This document shows positions 1-5,177 of a stretch of DNA of 5,345 bases, one piece after another. The notes below the pieces were generated by a model, which searched no databases, had not been told where the DNA came from, and saw only the letters and a program-made list of their open reading frames with translations. The stretch is taken from contig DWZY01000027.1 in the NCBI GenBank assembly GCA_019117325.1, positions 1 to 5,345 of the forward strand. The letters are read 5' to 3'. The first letter of the stretch is position 1, and every line of letters begins with the position of its first letter. The position numbers and the translations under genes were made by a program. The stretch comes from Candidatus Brevibacterium intestinigallinarum. GTDB taxonomy: Bacteria; Actinomycetota; Actinomycetes; Actinomycetales; Brevibacteriaceae.

Positions 1-1115
1 CCGCCGCCGCGCAGCGCGGTGTCGACGCGGACGTAGCGGCCGGCGGGGATGGCGAGGGCGTCGACAGGGCCCGCGTGCGGGGTGATCTCGCCGTCTTCGT
101 CGATCGTCTCCGCGTTCACCCGGACCTGCACGGCGAACCCGTGGGCGGCCGGCGGGTGCTCGAGCGACAGGTCGGCCAGGCTGCGGCCCAGGCTCACGCG
201 CAGTTGGGTGGCGACGAGGTCGATGTCGGTGACCTGCTCCGTCACCGTGTGCTCGACCTGCAGGCGCGGGTTCACTTCCATGAAGTAGAAAGCGCCGTCC
301 GCGACGAGGAATTCGACGGTCGCGAGCGAGGTGAGGTCGACGGCCGCTGCGATGCTGAGCGCCGCCGCTGCCATCCGGGTGCGCAGCTGCGGGGTGAGGA
401 AGGGGCTGGGGGCGATCTCGACGATCTTCTGGTTGCGCCGCTGCACGGAGCAGTCGCGCTCCCCCAGGTGCTGGTGCGACGTGCCGTCGCCGATCACCTG
501 GAACTCGACGTGGTGGGGGTGGTCGACGTACTTCTCGATGAAGTGCTGGGCGGAGCCGAAGTGCAGCTGCGCCTCTCGCGCGCACTCCTCGATCGCTCCG
601 GCGAGGTCGTCCGGGTCGGTGACGCGCCGCAGGCCGCGCCCGCCGCCGCCGGCGGTCGCCTTGACCATGACGTCGCCGTGCTCGCGGAGGAACTCCTGCG
701 CCTCCTCGAGCGTGGGGTCGATGCCCGTGGCCGGCACGACCGGCACCCCCGCCGAGGCCGCCAGCTGCCGGGCGCGCGCCTTGTCCCCGAAGATGTCGAG
801 CGTCTCCGGTGACGGGCCGACGAAGGTGACCCCGGCCTCGGCGCAGGCCCGGGCGAGGGCGGGGTTCTCCGACAGGAAGCCGTAGCCGGGGTGCAGGTGG
901 GTGGCGCCGGCCGTCACGGCCGCGGCGACCACCTGGTCGATGTCCAGGTAGGGGGCCGCGCCGACCCCGTCGAGGAGGATCGCCTCGTCCGCGTGGCGGA
1001 TGTGGGCGTCATCGTCGGAGGTGTGGATCGCCGCGGCCGTCATGCCGACGGCGTGCACGGCGTCGATGATCCGGACCGCGATCTCTCCGCGATTGGCCAC
1101 GAGAACAGTGGACAT
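1..1115 (-). CDS. Biotin carboxylase subunit/domain of an acyl-CoA carboxylase (partial, 3' end beyond window)
   Basis: This is the first 371 codons of an ATP-grasp biotin carboxylase, which carboxylates biotin on a carrier domain using ATP and bicarbonate in the cytoplasm. It starts MSTVLVANRGEIAVR, the usual N-terminus of the family. Further motifs are HPGYGFLSEN (75-84), GDKARAR (110-116), the glycine-rich ATP loop KATAGGGGRG (152-161), ERDCSVQRRNQK (219-230) and MEVNPRLQVEH (279-289). By alignment with E. coli AccC, the catalytic E280, N282, R284, Q286, E288 and R332 are all present. The AccC His236 position is Asn228 here, which in my recollection occurs in multidomain or urea-carboxylase-like relatives. 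Biotin-carrier and carboxyltransferase parts, if fused, lie beyond the left edge, so the acyl substrate (acetyl, propionyl, methylcrotonyl or other) cannot be assigned. The ATG is fixed by a strong Shine-Dalgarno. It is divergent from the acyl-CoA synthetase gene. Confidence 0.93.
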   Translation of the reverse strand, partial: MSTVLVANRGEIAVRIIDAVHAVGMTAAAIHTSDDDAHIRHADEAILLDGVGAAPYLDIDQVVAAAVTAGATHLHPGYGFLSENPALARACAEAGVTFVGPSPETLDIFGDKARARQLAASAGVPVVPATGIDPTLEEAQEFLREHGDVMVKATAGGGGRGLRRVTDPDDLAGAIEECAREAQLHFGSAQHFIEKYVDHPHHVEFQVIGDGTSHQHLGERDCSVQRRNQKIVEIAPSPFLTPQLRTRMAAAALSIAAAVDLTSLATVEFLVADGAFYFMEVNPRLQVEHTVTEQVTDIDLVATQLRVSLGRSLADLSLEHPPAAHGFAVQVRVNAETIDEDGEITPHAGPVDALAIPAGRYVRVDTALRGG

Positions 1116-1120
1116 GAACA

Positions 1121-1127
1121 CTCCTCC
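1121..1127 (-). promoter_or_regulatory. Ribosome binding site of the biotin carboxylase gene
   Basis: Read on the minus strand this is GGAGGAG, five bases before the ATG at 1115. It is a near-perfect Shine-Dalgarno and decides the start codon. It lies only a few bases downstream of operator site 1. Confidence 0.85.
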
Positions 1128-1129
1128 AG

Positions 1130-1186
1130 CGATTGACACCTATGTCAAATGGCAAGTCAAGCACCGGTTGACTCAGGTGTCAATCG
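1130..1186. promoter_or_regulatory. Operator array: two 16-bp palindromes plus a central half-site
   Basis: Site 1 (1133-1148) is TTGACACCTATGTCAA, a palindrome with 6-bp arms. Site 2 (1168-1183) is TTGACTCAGGTGTCAA, which in reverse complement matches site 1 at 14 of 16 positions. The outer flanks form a perfect 12-bp inverted repeat, CGATTGACACCT (1130-1141) against AGGTGTCAATCG (1175-1186). A further GTCAA sits at 1156-1160. The five TTGAC/GTCAA half-sites start at 1133, 1144, 1156, 1168 and 1179, so they are spaced 11-12 bp, about one helical turn. Size and symmetry suit a dimeric helix-turn-helix regulator such as the TetR family. Position between two divergent genes suggests joint control of both. 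The regulator is not identified. The TetR gene at 3166-3915 has no matching site in its own upstream gap. Confidence 0.75.
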
Positions 1187-1196
1187 GCGCGATGAT
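1168..1196 (+). promoter_or_regulatory. Possible promoter of the acyl-CoA synthetase gene
   Basis: TTGACT (1168-1173) resembles a -35 element, and GATGAT (1191-1196) lies 17 bp further on as a weak -10. The -35 lies inside operator site 2, so a bound regulator would block polymerase. The implied leader before the ATG at 1290 would be about 85 nt. The -10 match is poor and no equally clear promoter could be picked for the opposite direction. Confidence 0.3.
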
Positions 1197-1289
1197 CGGT
1201 GGCGGCACCGCGGTCGGCGCCGTGCGGGTCGCTGTCGCTCCGCGCGCACCGGCCGCACGCATGAGCCCCACGGACGAACGGAGACGAGG

Positions 1290-2999
1290 ATGTCGACACC
1301 GCACGCATGGGAGGCCGCTGCCGCGCAGCTGGCCGGCCTGCGAGACCTCTGGCCGGCCGACGTGCCCCGCACGCTGGACGAGCCGATTCCCGATGGGAGC
1401 GTCATCGACTACCTGCGGAAGTGGTCCACCGAGCGGCCGGACGCCGTCGCGATCCACTTCTACGGACGCGACATCACGTTCGCGGAGCTGGACCGCGCCT
1501 CTGCCGCGTACGCCGGCTGGCTGCGGGCCAACGGCGTGGAGCCCGGCGACCGCGCGGGCGTGTTCCTGCCTAACTGCCCGCAGTTCGCGATCGCGTTCCT
1601 AGGCATCCTGCGGGCGGGCGCGGTCTACGTGCCCATCAATCCGATGTTCCGCGCCCGGGAGCTGGCGCACGAGCTGAGCGATGCCGGCGTCCGCGTCCTG
1701 CTGGCACTGCCGGAGTTCGCGCCGCTCATCGCCGAGGTCGGGGCTGAGCTGGGCGTCGACCTCACCGTCGGGTACACGCAGCTGGCGGACACTCTGGAGG
1801 GCCCCGCAGTGCCACCGGCACCATTCGAGCCGGTCGACCCGGACCAGCCCAGCGACTGGCCGGACATCATGGCGCATGCACCCGCGCCGGAGGTCGCAGT
1901 GGACCTCGATGCGCTGGCCGCTCTCAACTACACGGGCGGCACGACGGGGCTGCCGAAGGGCTGCGAGCACACGCAGCGCCACATGGTCTACACGGCGCTC
2001 ACCGCGCTGCTGGGGCAGGGGAGCACACCCGGCGAGGGGCGGCGCTGCACTCTGGGGTTCCTGCCGATGTTCTGGATCGCGGGGCAGAACCTGGCTCTGC
2101 TCTGCCCGCTGGTCGACGGTTCTGAGGTCGTCATCCTGACTCGCTGGAATGCCAGCGCCGCACTGGAACTCATCGAGTCCCGGCGCGTGACGTTCATGTC
2201 GAGCCCGGTGGAGAACTACGTGGAGCTCCTGGAGCATCCGAACTTCAGCTCGCGGGCGGTGGAGTCTCTGACGACCTGCACGTCGCTGTCGTTCGTCCGG
2301 AAGCTCGACATCCCGATGCGCGAGCGCTGGCGCGAGGCGACGGGCGTGACCCTGCGGACCGGGCCGTTCGGCATGACGGAGTCGCACACGTCCGACACGT
2401 TCACCTTCGGGCTGGACCGAGATGACCAGGACCTCAAGGCGGAGCCCGTCTACTGCGGCTACCCGGTCCCAGGCACCTCGATCGTCATCGTGGACGATGA
2501 GCTGGAGCCGGTGCCACAGGGAGAGACCGGGCAGATCCTGCTCCATTCCCCCTCTGTGCTGACCGGGTACTACGGCAATCCCGAGGCCACCGCGAAGACT
2601 GTGGTGGATGGCTGGCTGCTGACGGGAGACACGGGTCGCTTCGACGAGCACGGCGCGCTGACGTATCTGGCGCGGACGAAGGAGATGATCAAGGTCAAGG
2701 GGATGAGCGTGTTCCCCTCCGAGGTCGAGGCGCTGTTGCGCACTCACCCCGCGATCGAGCGCGTGGCGGTGGCCCCGCGCGAGGACGCCGAGGCCGGGCA
2801 GAAGCCGGTCGCCTTCATCGAGCTGCGCGAGGACGCGGGCGCGGATGCGACGGCTGACGGCATCCGGGCATGGGCGAAGGAGCAGATGGCGACCTACAAG
2901 GTGCCGGAGGTCGTCCTCGTCGACTCGATGCCGATGACTGCGACGGGGAAGATCCGCAAGACGGTGCTGGTGGAGTCGCTGGGGGCGGTGGCGGTGTGA
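1290..2999 (+). CDS. Acyl-CoA synthetase (AMP-forming, ANL superfamily; FadD/CaiC-like)
   Basis: This 569-aa enzyme belongs to the adenylate-forming ligases, which activate a carboxylic acid with ATP to an acyl-AMP and then transfer it to CoA. The sequence shows the phosphate-binding loop YTGGTTGLPKG (214-224), FLPMFWIAG (257-265), the adenine-site motif FGMTE (360-364), GDTGRFDEHG (446-455), the hinge motif ARTKEMIKVKG (461-471) and the C-terminal PMTATGKIRK (548-557), whose Lys554 is the family's catalytic lysine. Length and motif order are complete, so it is probably active. An upstream in-frame extension to 1149 is open, but the ATG at 1290 has GGAG (1280-1283) six bases ahead and the family similarity begins after it. 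Substrate is unknown: medium/long-chain, branched or terpenoid acids are all possible. Divergence from a biotin carboxylase over a shared operator array suggests the product feeds a carboxylation step. Confidence 0.92.
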   Translation: MSTPHAWEAAAAQLAGLRDLWPADVPRTLDEPIPDGSVIDYLRKWSTERPDAVAIHFYGRDITFAELDRASAAYAGWLRANGVEPGDRAGVFLPNCPQFAIAFLGILRAGAVYVPINPMFRARELAHELSDAGVRVLLALPEFAPLIAEVGAELGVDLTVGYTQLADTLEGPAVPPAPFEPVDPDQPSDWPDIMAHAPAPEVAVDLDALAALNYTGGTTGLPKGCEHTQRHMVYTALTALLGQGSTPGEGRRCTLGFLPMFWIAGQNLALLCPLVDGSEVVILTRWNASAALELIESRRVTFMSSPVENYVELLEHPNFSSRAVESLTTCTSLSFVRKLDIPMRERWREATGVTLRTGPFGMTESHTSDTFTFGLDRDDQDLKAEPVYCGYPVPGTSIVIVDDELEPVPQGETGQILLHSPSVLTGYYGNPEATAKTVVDGWLLTGDTGRFDEHGALTYLARTKEMIKVKGMSVFPSEVEALLRTHPAIERVAVAPREDAEAGQKPVAFIELREDAGADATADGIRAWAKEQMATYKVPEVVLVDSMPMTATGKIRKTVLVESLGAVAV

Positions 3000-3165
3000 T
3001 GCCACTCACAGGCTACTTCGCGATGCGCTCAACCAAGCCACAACAATGAGGTGGCGCCAATAGAGGTGAAGTTCTCGATGACGGGCTGACCGCGGCGGCA
3101 ACACGGTTGGACGTCTCGGGGATGGCCTCGGGGTAGTTTTGCGTCCTGTACCTAGGTGCCATCCT
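3000..3165. other. Convergent intergenic gap; no convincing gene or terminator
   Basis: This lies between the stops of the acyl-CoA synthetase and the TetR gene, which converge. I see no strong stem-loop followed by a T-run; the only local symmetry is the 8-bp palindrome ACCTAGGT (3150-3157). A 49-codon open frame runs on the minus strand from ATG at 3162 to TAG at 3013, starting three bases after the TetR stop and beginning MAPRYRTQNYPEAIPE. Its C-terminal half is rich in Pro, Ser and Cys and does not look like a folded domain. It could be a small gene co-transcribed with TetR, a decayed gene remnant, or chance. I do not call it a gene. Confidence 0.4.
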
Positions 3166-3915
3166 CTACCTCTCAGCCCCCGTACCCCCAACCTCCAGCA
3201 GCCGCTCGATCGCTGCGATCCGCAGGTCCACGACGGCGGCGAACATCTCGTCGCTCGTGGGTGACGGCAGGGAGGCGATGCCACGCGACAGTGGCGCTTC
3301 TACGTCTGGCTGCGCGGCCAGCCAGCTGGCGGGGATGGGCTGACCCATCGCCTCCCGCACCGCCTCACTCCCCCGGTCGTAGCGGTAGTCGATGAGCAGC
3401 GCGTGGGCGAAGACGTCGGACAAGAACGCGCCCCGCATCGCCATCGCCCACTCCAGGGACAGCCCGATGTCCGTGAAGAACGTCAGCATCGACTCCGCCA
3501 GCAGGAAGCGCGACGCCGGCACCTCACTCGGCGTCACCGTCTCATCGAGCGACACGAGCACCGCCCGAGGAATCCGCCGATACGCCGCCCGAGCTTCCTC
3601 ATAGCCCTCCCGCAGCGACTCCCGCCATCGGCTGGCATCCCACTGCGTCTGCGGCAGCCCCTCGACCATCCGCTGCGCGGCCAGATCGACGACCTCCTGA
3701 CGATCCCGCACGTGGTTGTACAGCGCCCGTGTCGTCACCCCCAGCTCGCGCGCCAGCCCGTGCATGGTGAGGGCCGGGAAGCCAGCATCGCCCGCGATCC
3801 GGAGGGCGGCCTCGGCGATGTCGTCCCGCGTCACCAGGGTGCGCGACGGACGCCCGCGTCCGCGGCTGACCACGTCACCACGACGCTCAGACTGCTCGCC
3901 ACCTTCGTCGACCAT
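3166..3915 (-). CDS. TetR/AcrR-family transcriptional regulator
   Basis: This 249-aa protein is a one-component repressor-type regulator that should bind DNA as a dimer and release it on binding a small ligand. After a charged N-terminal tail, the TetR DNA-binding domain spans about residues 28-80. Its helix-turn-helix lies at 48-70 and includes LTMHGLARELGV and TTRALYNHVRDR, close to the family consensus. The remainder is a helical ligand-binding domain resembling the TetR_C_1 type, with segments such as WRESLREGYEEARAAYRR and a hydrophobic stretch near residues 150-180. It is transcribed away from the RelA/SpoT operon across a 109-bp gap and converges on the acyl-CoA synthetase. Targets may be itself, the divergent operon, or distant genes; no clear palindrome was found in the gap. 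The start is supported by a leaderless-type -10 seven bases before the ATG and by the absence of a Shine-Dalgarno. Confidence 0.92.
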   Translation of the reverse strand: MVDEGGEQSERRGDVVSRGRGRPSRTLVTRDDIAEAALRIAGDAGFPALTMHGLARELGVTTRALYNHVRDRQEVVDLAAQRMVEGLPQTQWDASRWRESLREGYEEARAAYRRIPRAVLVSLDETVTPSEVPASRFLLAESMLTFFTDIGLSLEWAMAMRGAFLSDVFAHALLIDYRYDRGSEAVREAMGQPIPASWLAAQPDVEAPLSRGIASLPSPTSDEMFAAVVDLRIAAIERLLEVGGTGAER

Positions 3916-3922
3916 GCCGCCC

Positions 3923-3928
3923 AGACTA
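3923..3928 (-). promoter_or_regulatory. Leaderless-type -10 element of the TetR gene
   Basis: On the minus strand the bases read TAGTCT, followed by seven bases and then the ATG at 3915. This fits the actinobacterial TANNNT -10 with transcription starting at or next to the start codon. No clear -35 is visible and no purine-rich ribosome site precedes the ATG. Confidence 0.55.
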
Positions 3929-4012
3929 ACCGCCCCACCCGCATGGACTCGCGACTCTCAGCAGTCACACGGCGGCACGCATTCGCAGCCCGCATTCACC
4001 ACGGCCCTGCGC

Positions 4013-4018
4013 TACTGT
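4013..4018 (+). promoter_or_regulatory. Leaderless-type -10 element of the RelA/SpoT operon
   Basis: TACTGT is followed by CGGCCC and then the ATG at 4025. The six-base distance places the predicted transcription start at the start codon itself. The 25 bases before the ATG contain no Shine-Dalgarno, and the -35 region is weak. The element also decides the start of the gene against longer upstream in-frame extensions. Confidence 0.65.
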
Positions 4019-4024
4019 CGGCCC

Positions 4025-4744
4025 ATGACGACGAATCCGACCGGGCGGCCGTCAGCATCGCAGCTCCGCAAGGCCGGCTCGATCATCCGGAAGCACCATC
4101 GCGGCGAGGCCAGTGCTGAAGAGTTCCTGAGGTCATTGGCGACCGTCCGGGCCTACCGCGCGGAGTTCGCTTATCCACTCGTGAAGCTCAACAACGGGCT
4201 CAGAGGCATCACACGACGAGCCGGGGTCAGCGCGAGTGTCACTCAGCGGCTGAAGCGCGAGCCGACGATCATCGAGAAGCTCTCGGAGCGAGAGACAGGG
4301 CTGGATCTGAGCCGGATGCAGGATATCGGCGGTTGCCGAGTGGTCGTGGACTCCATCGACGAACTCCGAACAGTGCAGTCTGGGATCGAGCGCCTGTGGT
4401 CGGCAGACATCGACACGGTCCGCGACTACATCGAGAGCCCCAGGGAATCCGGCTACCGCGCTGTTCACATCGTCGTTCGGCGCGACGGCCTTCCTGTGGA
4501 AGTGCAACTGAGGACCACCCGGATGCACGACTGGGCGGAGCTCGTGGAGAACATCAGCGGACAGCTGGGGATCAATTACAAGCAGGATGGCGACAGCCCG
4601 GTCCAGGAGATGTTGGCCGGACTGTCGGAACTCCACCAGGCAGAGGAGAGCAGCCAGCCCCTCTCCCAGGAGTTCACCGATACACTGCGAGAACAGATTC
4701 GGGCGGTGCAGTCCGCATTGGAAGCACGCGACGAATCCCGATAG
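4025..4744 (+). CDS. Short RelA/SpoT-domain synthetase (small alarmone synthetase or toxSAS-like)
   Basis: This 239-aa protein carries a single RelA/SpoT nucleotidyltransferase domain, which transfers pyrophosphate from ATP to GDP/GTP or, in some toxic members, to other acceptors such as the tRNA 3' end. Family landmarks are visible in order: the basic segment QRLKREPTIIEKL (74-86), MQDIGGCRVVV (98-108) with D100 and R105, DYIESPRESGYRAVH (134-148) with the acceptor-stacking Tyr144, and VEVQLRTTRMHDWAE (158-172) with catalytic-type E159 and Q161, then INYK (183-186). All look intact, so catalysis is likely. There is no HD hydrolase domain and no TGS or ACT domain, so this is not the long Rel housekeeping enzyme. 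An N-terminal helical region (about 1-70) and a C-terminal charged helix (215-239) flank the domain. It starts an operon with an 87-aa protein seven bases downstream. Confidence 0.88.
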   Translation: MTTNPTGRPSASQLRKAGSIIRKHHRGEASAEEFLRSLATVRAYRAEFAYPLVKLNNGLRGITRRAGVSASVTQRLKREPTIIEKLSERETGLDLSRMQDIGGCRVVVDSIDELRTVQSGIERLWSADIDTVRDYIESPRESGYRAVHIVVRRDGLPVEVQLRTTRMHDWAELVENISGQLGINYKQDGDSPVQEMLAGLSELHQAEESSQPLSQEFTDTLREQIRAVQSALEARDESR

Positions 4745-4748
4745 GAGA
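4743..4748 (+). promoter_or_regulatory. Ribosome binding site of the 87-aa gene, overlapping the upstream stop
   Basis: AGGAGA overlaps the TAG stop (4742-4744) of the RelA/SpoT gene and precedes the ATG at 4752 by three bases, or five if the core is taken as AGGA. Stop, ribosome site and next start are packed within 13 bases, which indicates coupled translation and fixes the start of the downstream gene. Confidence 0.75.
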
Positions 4749-4751
4749 GAC

Positions 4752-5015
4752 ATGAGCGCCATCAAGCACTTCCTGCTGGTGTTCGACCACGAGACCGACA
4801 CGCTCCTGGTGCAGCGCGAGTTCGGCGCTGACGCCGACACCGCCACGCAGGCATACGCCGAGGCTGAAGCCCAGTACCGCGACCGGGCACTCGTCGACAT
4901 CGTCCTCGTCGGATCCGACTCGATCGAGACCGTCAAGGTCACCCACAGCACCTACTTCCCGGGATCGAAGAAGAAGTCGGTCTCCACCCTGCTGAACGAG
5001 CTGACGCTGAACTGA
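4752..5015 (+). CDS. Small conserved-looking protein of unknown function, partner of the RelA/SpoT synthetase
   Basis: I cannot assign this 87-aa protein to a named family with certainty. It is soluble-looking, with no signal peptide or membrane segment. A predicted alternation of strand, helix and strand is visible: HFLLVFDHETDTLLVQREF (6-24), an acidic Ala-rich helix DADTATQAYAEAEAQYRDR (27-45), the strand VDIVLVGSDS (48-57), then IETVKVTHSTYF (58-69). A Lys/Ser-rich C-terminal tail includes KKK (73-75). It lies seven bases after the synthetase stop with its own ribosome site and is followed by a terminator-like stem, so it is the last gene of a two-gene operon. In that position it may be an antitoxin or a modulator of the synthetase; this rests on gene order only. 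An unrelated housekeeping small protein remains possible. Confidence 0.82.
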   Translation: MSAIKHFLLVFDHETDTLLVQREFGADADTATQAYAEAEAQYRDRALVDIVLVGSDSIETVKVTHSTYFPGSKKKSVSTLLNELTLN

Positions 5016-5035
5016 TCAGATCCACCCCGAGCCAC

Positions 5036-5075
5036 CGAGCGCCCCACTCGAACGAGTGGGGCGCTCGTCATTTCT
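5036..5075 (+). terminator. Terminator-like hairpin after the RelA/SpoT operon
   Basis: Bases 5036-5050 and 5053-5067 form a perfect 15-bp GC-rich stem with AA at the tip, realistically a four-base loop. It is followed by TCATTTCT, a short imperfect T-rich tail. It begins about 20 bases after the TGA of the 87-aa gene, where an intrinsic terminator is expected, and would insulate the iron-box promoter downstream. Confidence 0.8.
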
Positions 5076-5141
5076 GGACTCGTGGCAACGCAGCCCCGGA
5101 TCCCGTGCGGGTGGACACTCAGGCTGATTAATACACATCCA

Positions 5142-5170
5142 TTGATTTTTAGTGAGGCTTACCTTACTCT
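5142..5170 (+). promoter_or_regulatory. Promoter of the iron-regulated transporter gene, leaderless type
   Basis: TTGATT (5142-5147) and TACTCT (5165-5170) are separated by exactly 17 bp, and seven bases later comes the GTG start at 5178. An AT-rich stretch (about 5115-5147), unusual in this window, precedes and includes the -35. No Shine-Dalgarno is present, so transcription probably starts at the GTG. Confidence 0.7.
5148..5166. promoter_or_regulatory. DtxR/IdeR-type iron box
   Basis: The 19-mer TTTAGTGAGGCTTACCTTA matches the classical DtxR/IdeR consensus TTAGGTTAGGCTAACCTAA at 14 of 19 positions, including the core AGGCT and ACCT. It fills the spacer between the -35 and -10 and runs into the -10, so a metal-loaded repressor would block the promoter when iron is plentiful. 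Manganese-responsive members of the same family use related sites and cannot be excluded. Confidence 0.75.
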
Positions 5171-5177
5171 CAGTTCC

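Noticed and set aside
75..812. Long plus-strand open frames (75-812 and 331-885)
   Set aside because: They are antisense to the biotin carboxylase, whose motifs are unmistakable on the minus strand. Their products are low-complexity Arg/Ala/Val-rich.
1130..1186. CRISPR-like repeat or transposon ends
   Set aside because: The repeats are short palindromic half-sites in a promoter gap, with no regular spacers, no target duplication and no transposase nearby.
1149..1289. In-frame upstream extension of the acyl-CoA synthetase
   Set aside because: It would overlap the operator array and the likely promoter. The extra residues are Arg-rich and unlike the family, and a ribosome site precedes the ATG at 1290.
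1599..3005. A 468-codon open frame on the minus strand
   Set aside because: It lies wholly antisense to the motif-complete acyl-CoA synthetase. It is Arg/His-rich with no recognisable domain, as expected from mirrored high-GC codon bias.
3000..3165. Insertion sequence remnant
   Set aside because: The gap is slightly less GC-rich than the flanking genes, but no inverted ends, direct duplication or transposase motif could be shown.
3716..4024. In-frame upstream extension of the RelA/SpoT protein
   Set aside because: It overlaps the start of the TetR gene in antisense and gives Arg/Ser-rich sequence unlike the family. The -10 element at 4013-4018 points to the ATG at 4025.
4133..4951. A 272-codon minus-strand open frame across the RelA/SpoT operon
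   Set aside because: It covers two plus-strand genes in antisense, has no ribosome site or domain, and ends inside the synthetase gene. It is a shadow of codon bias.
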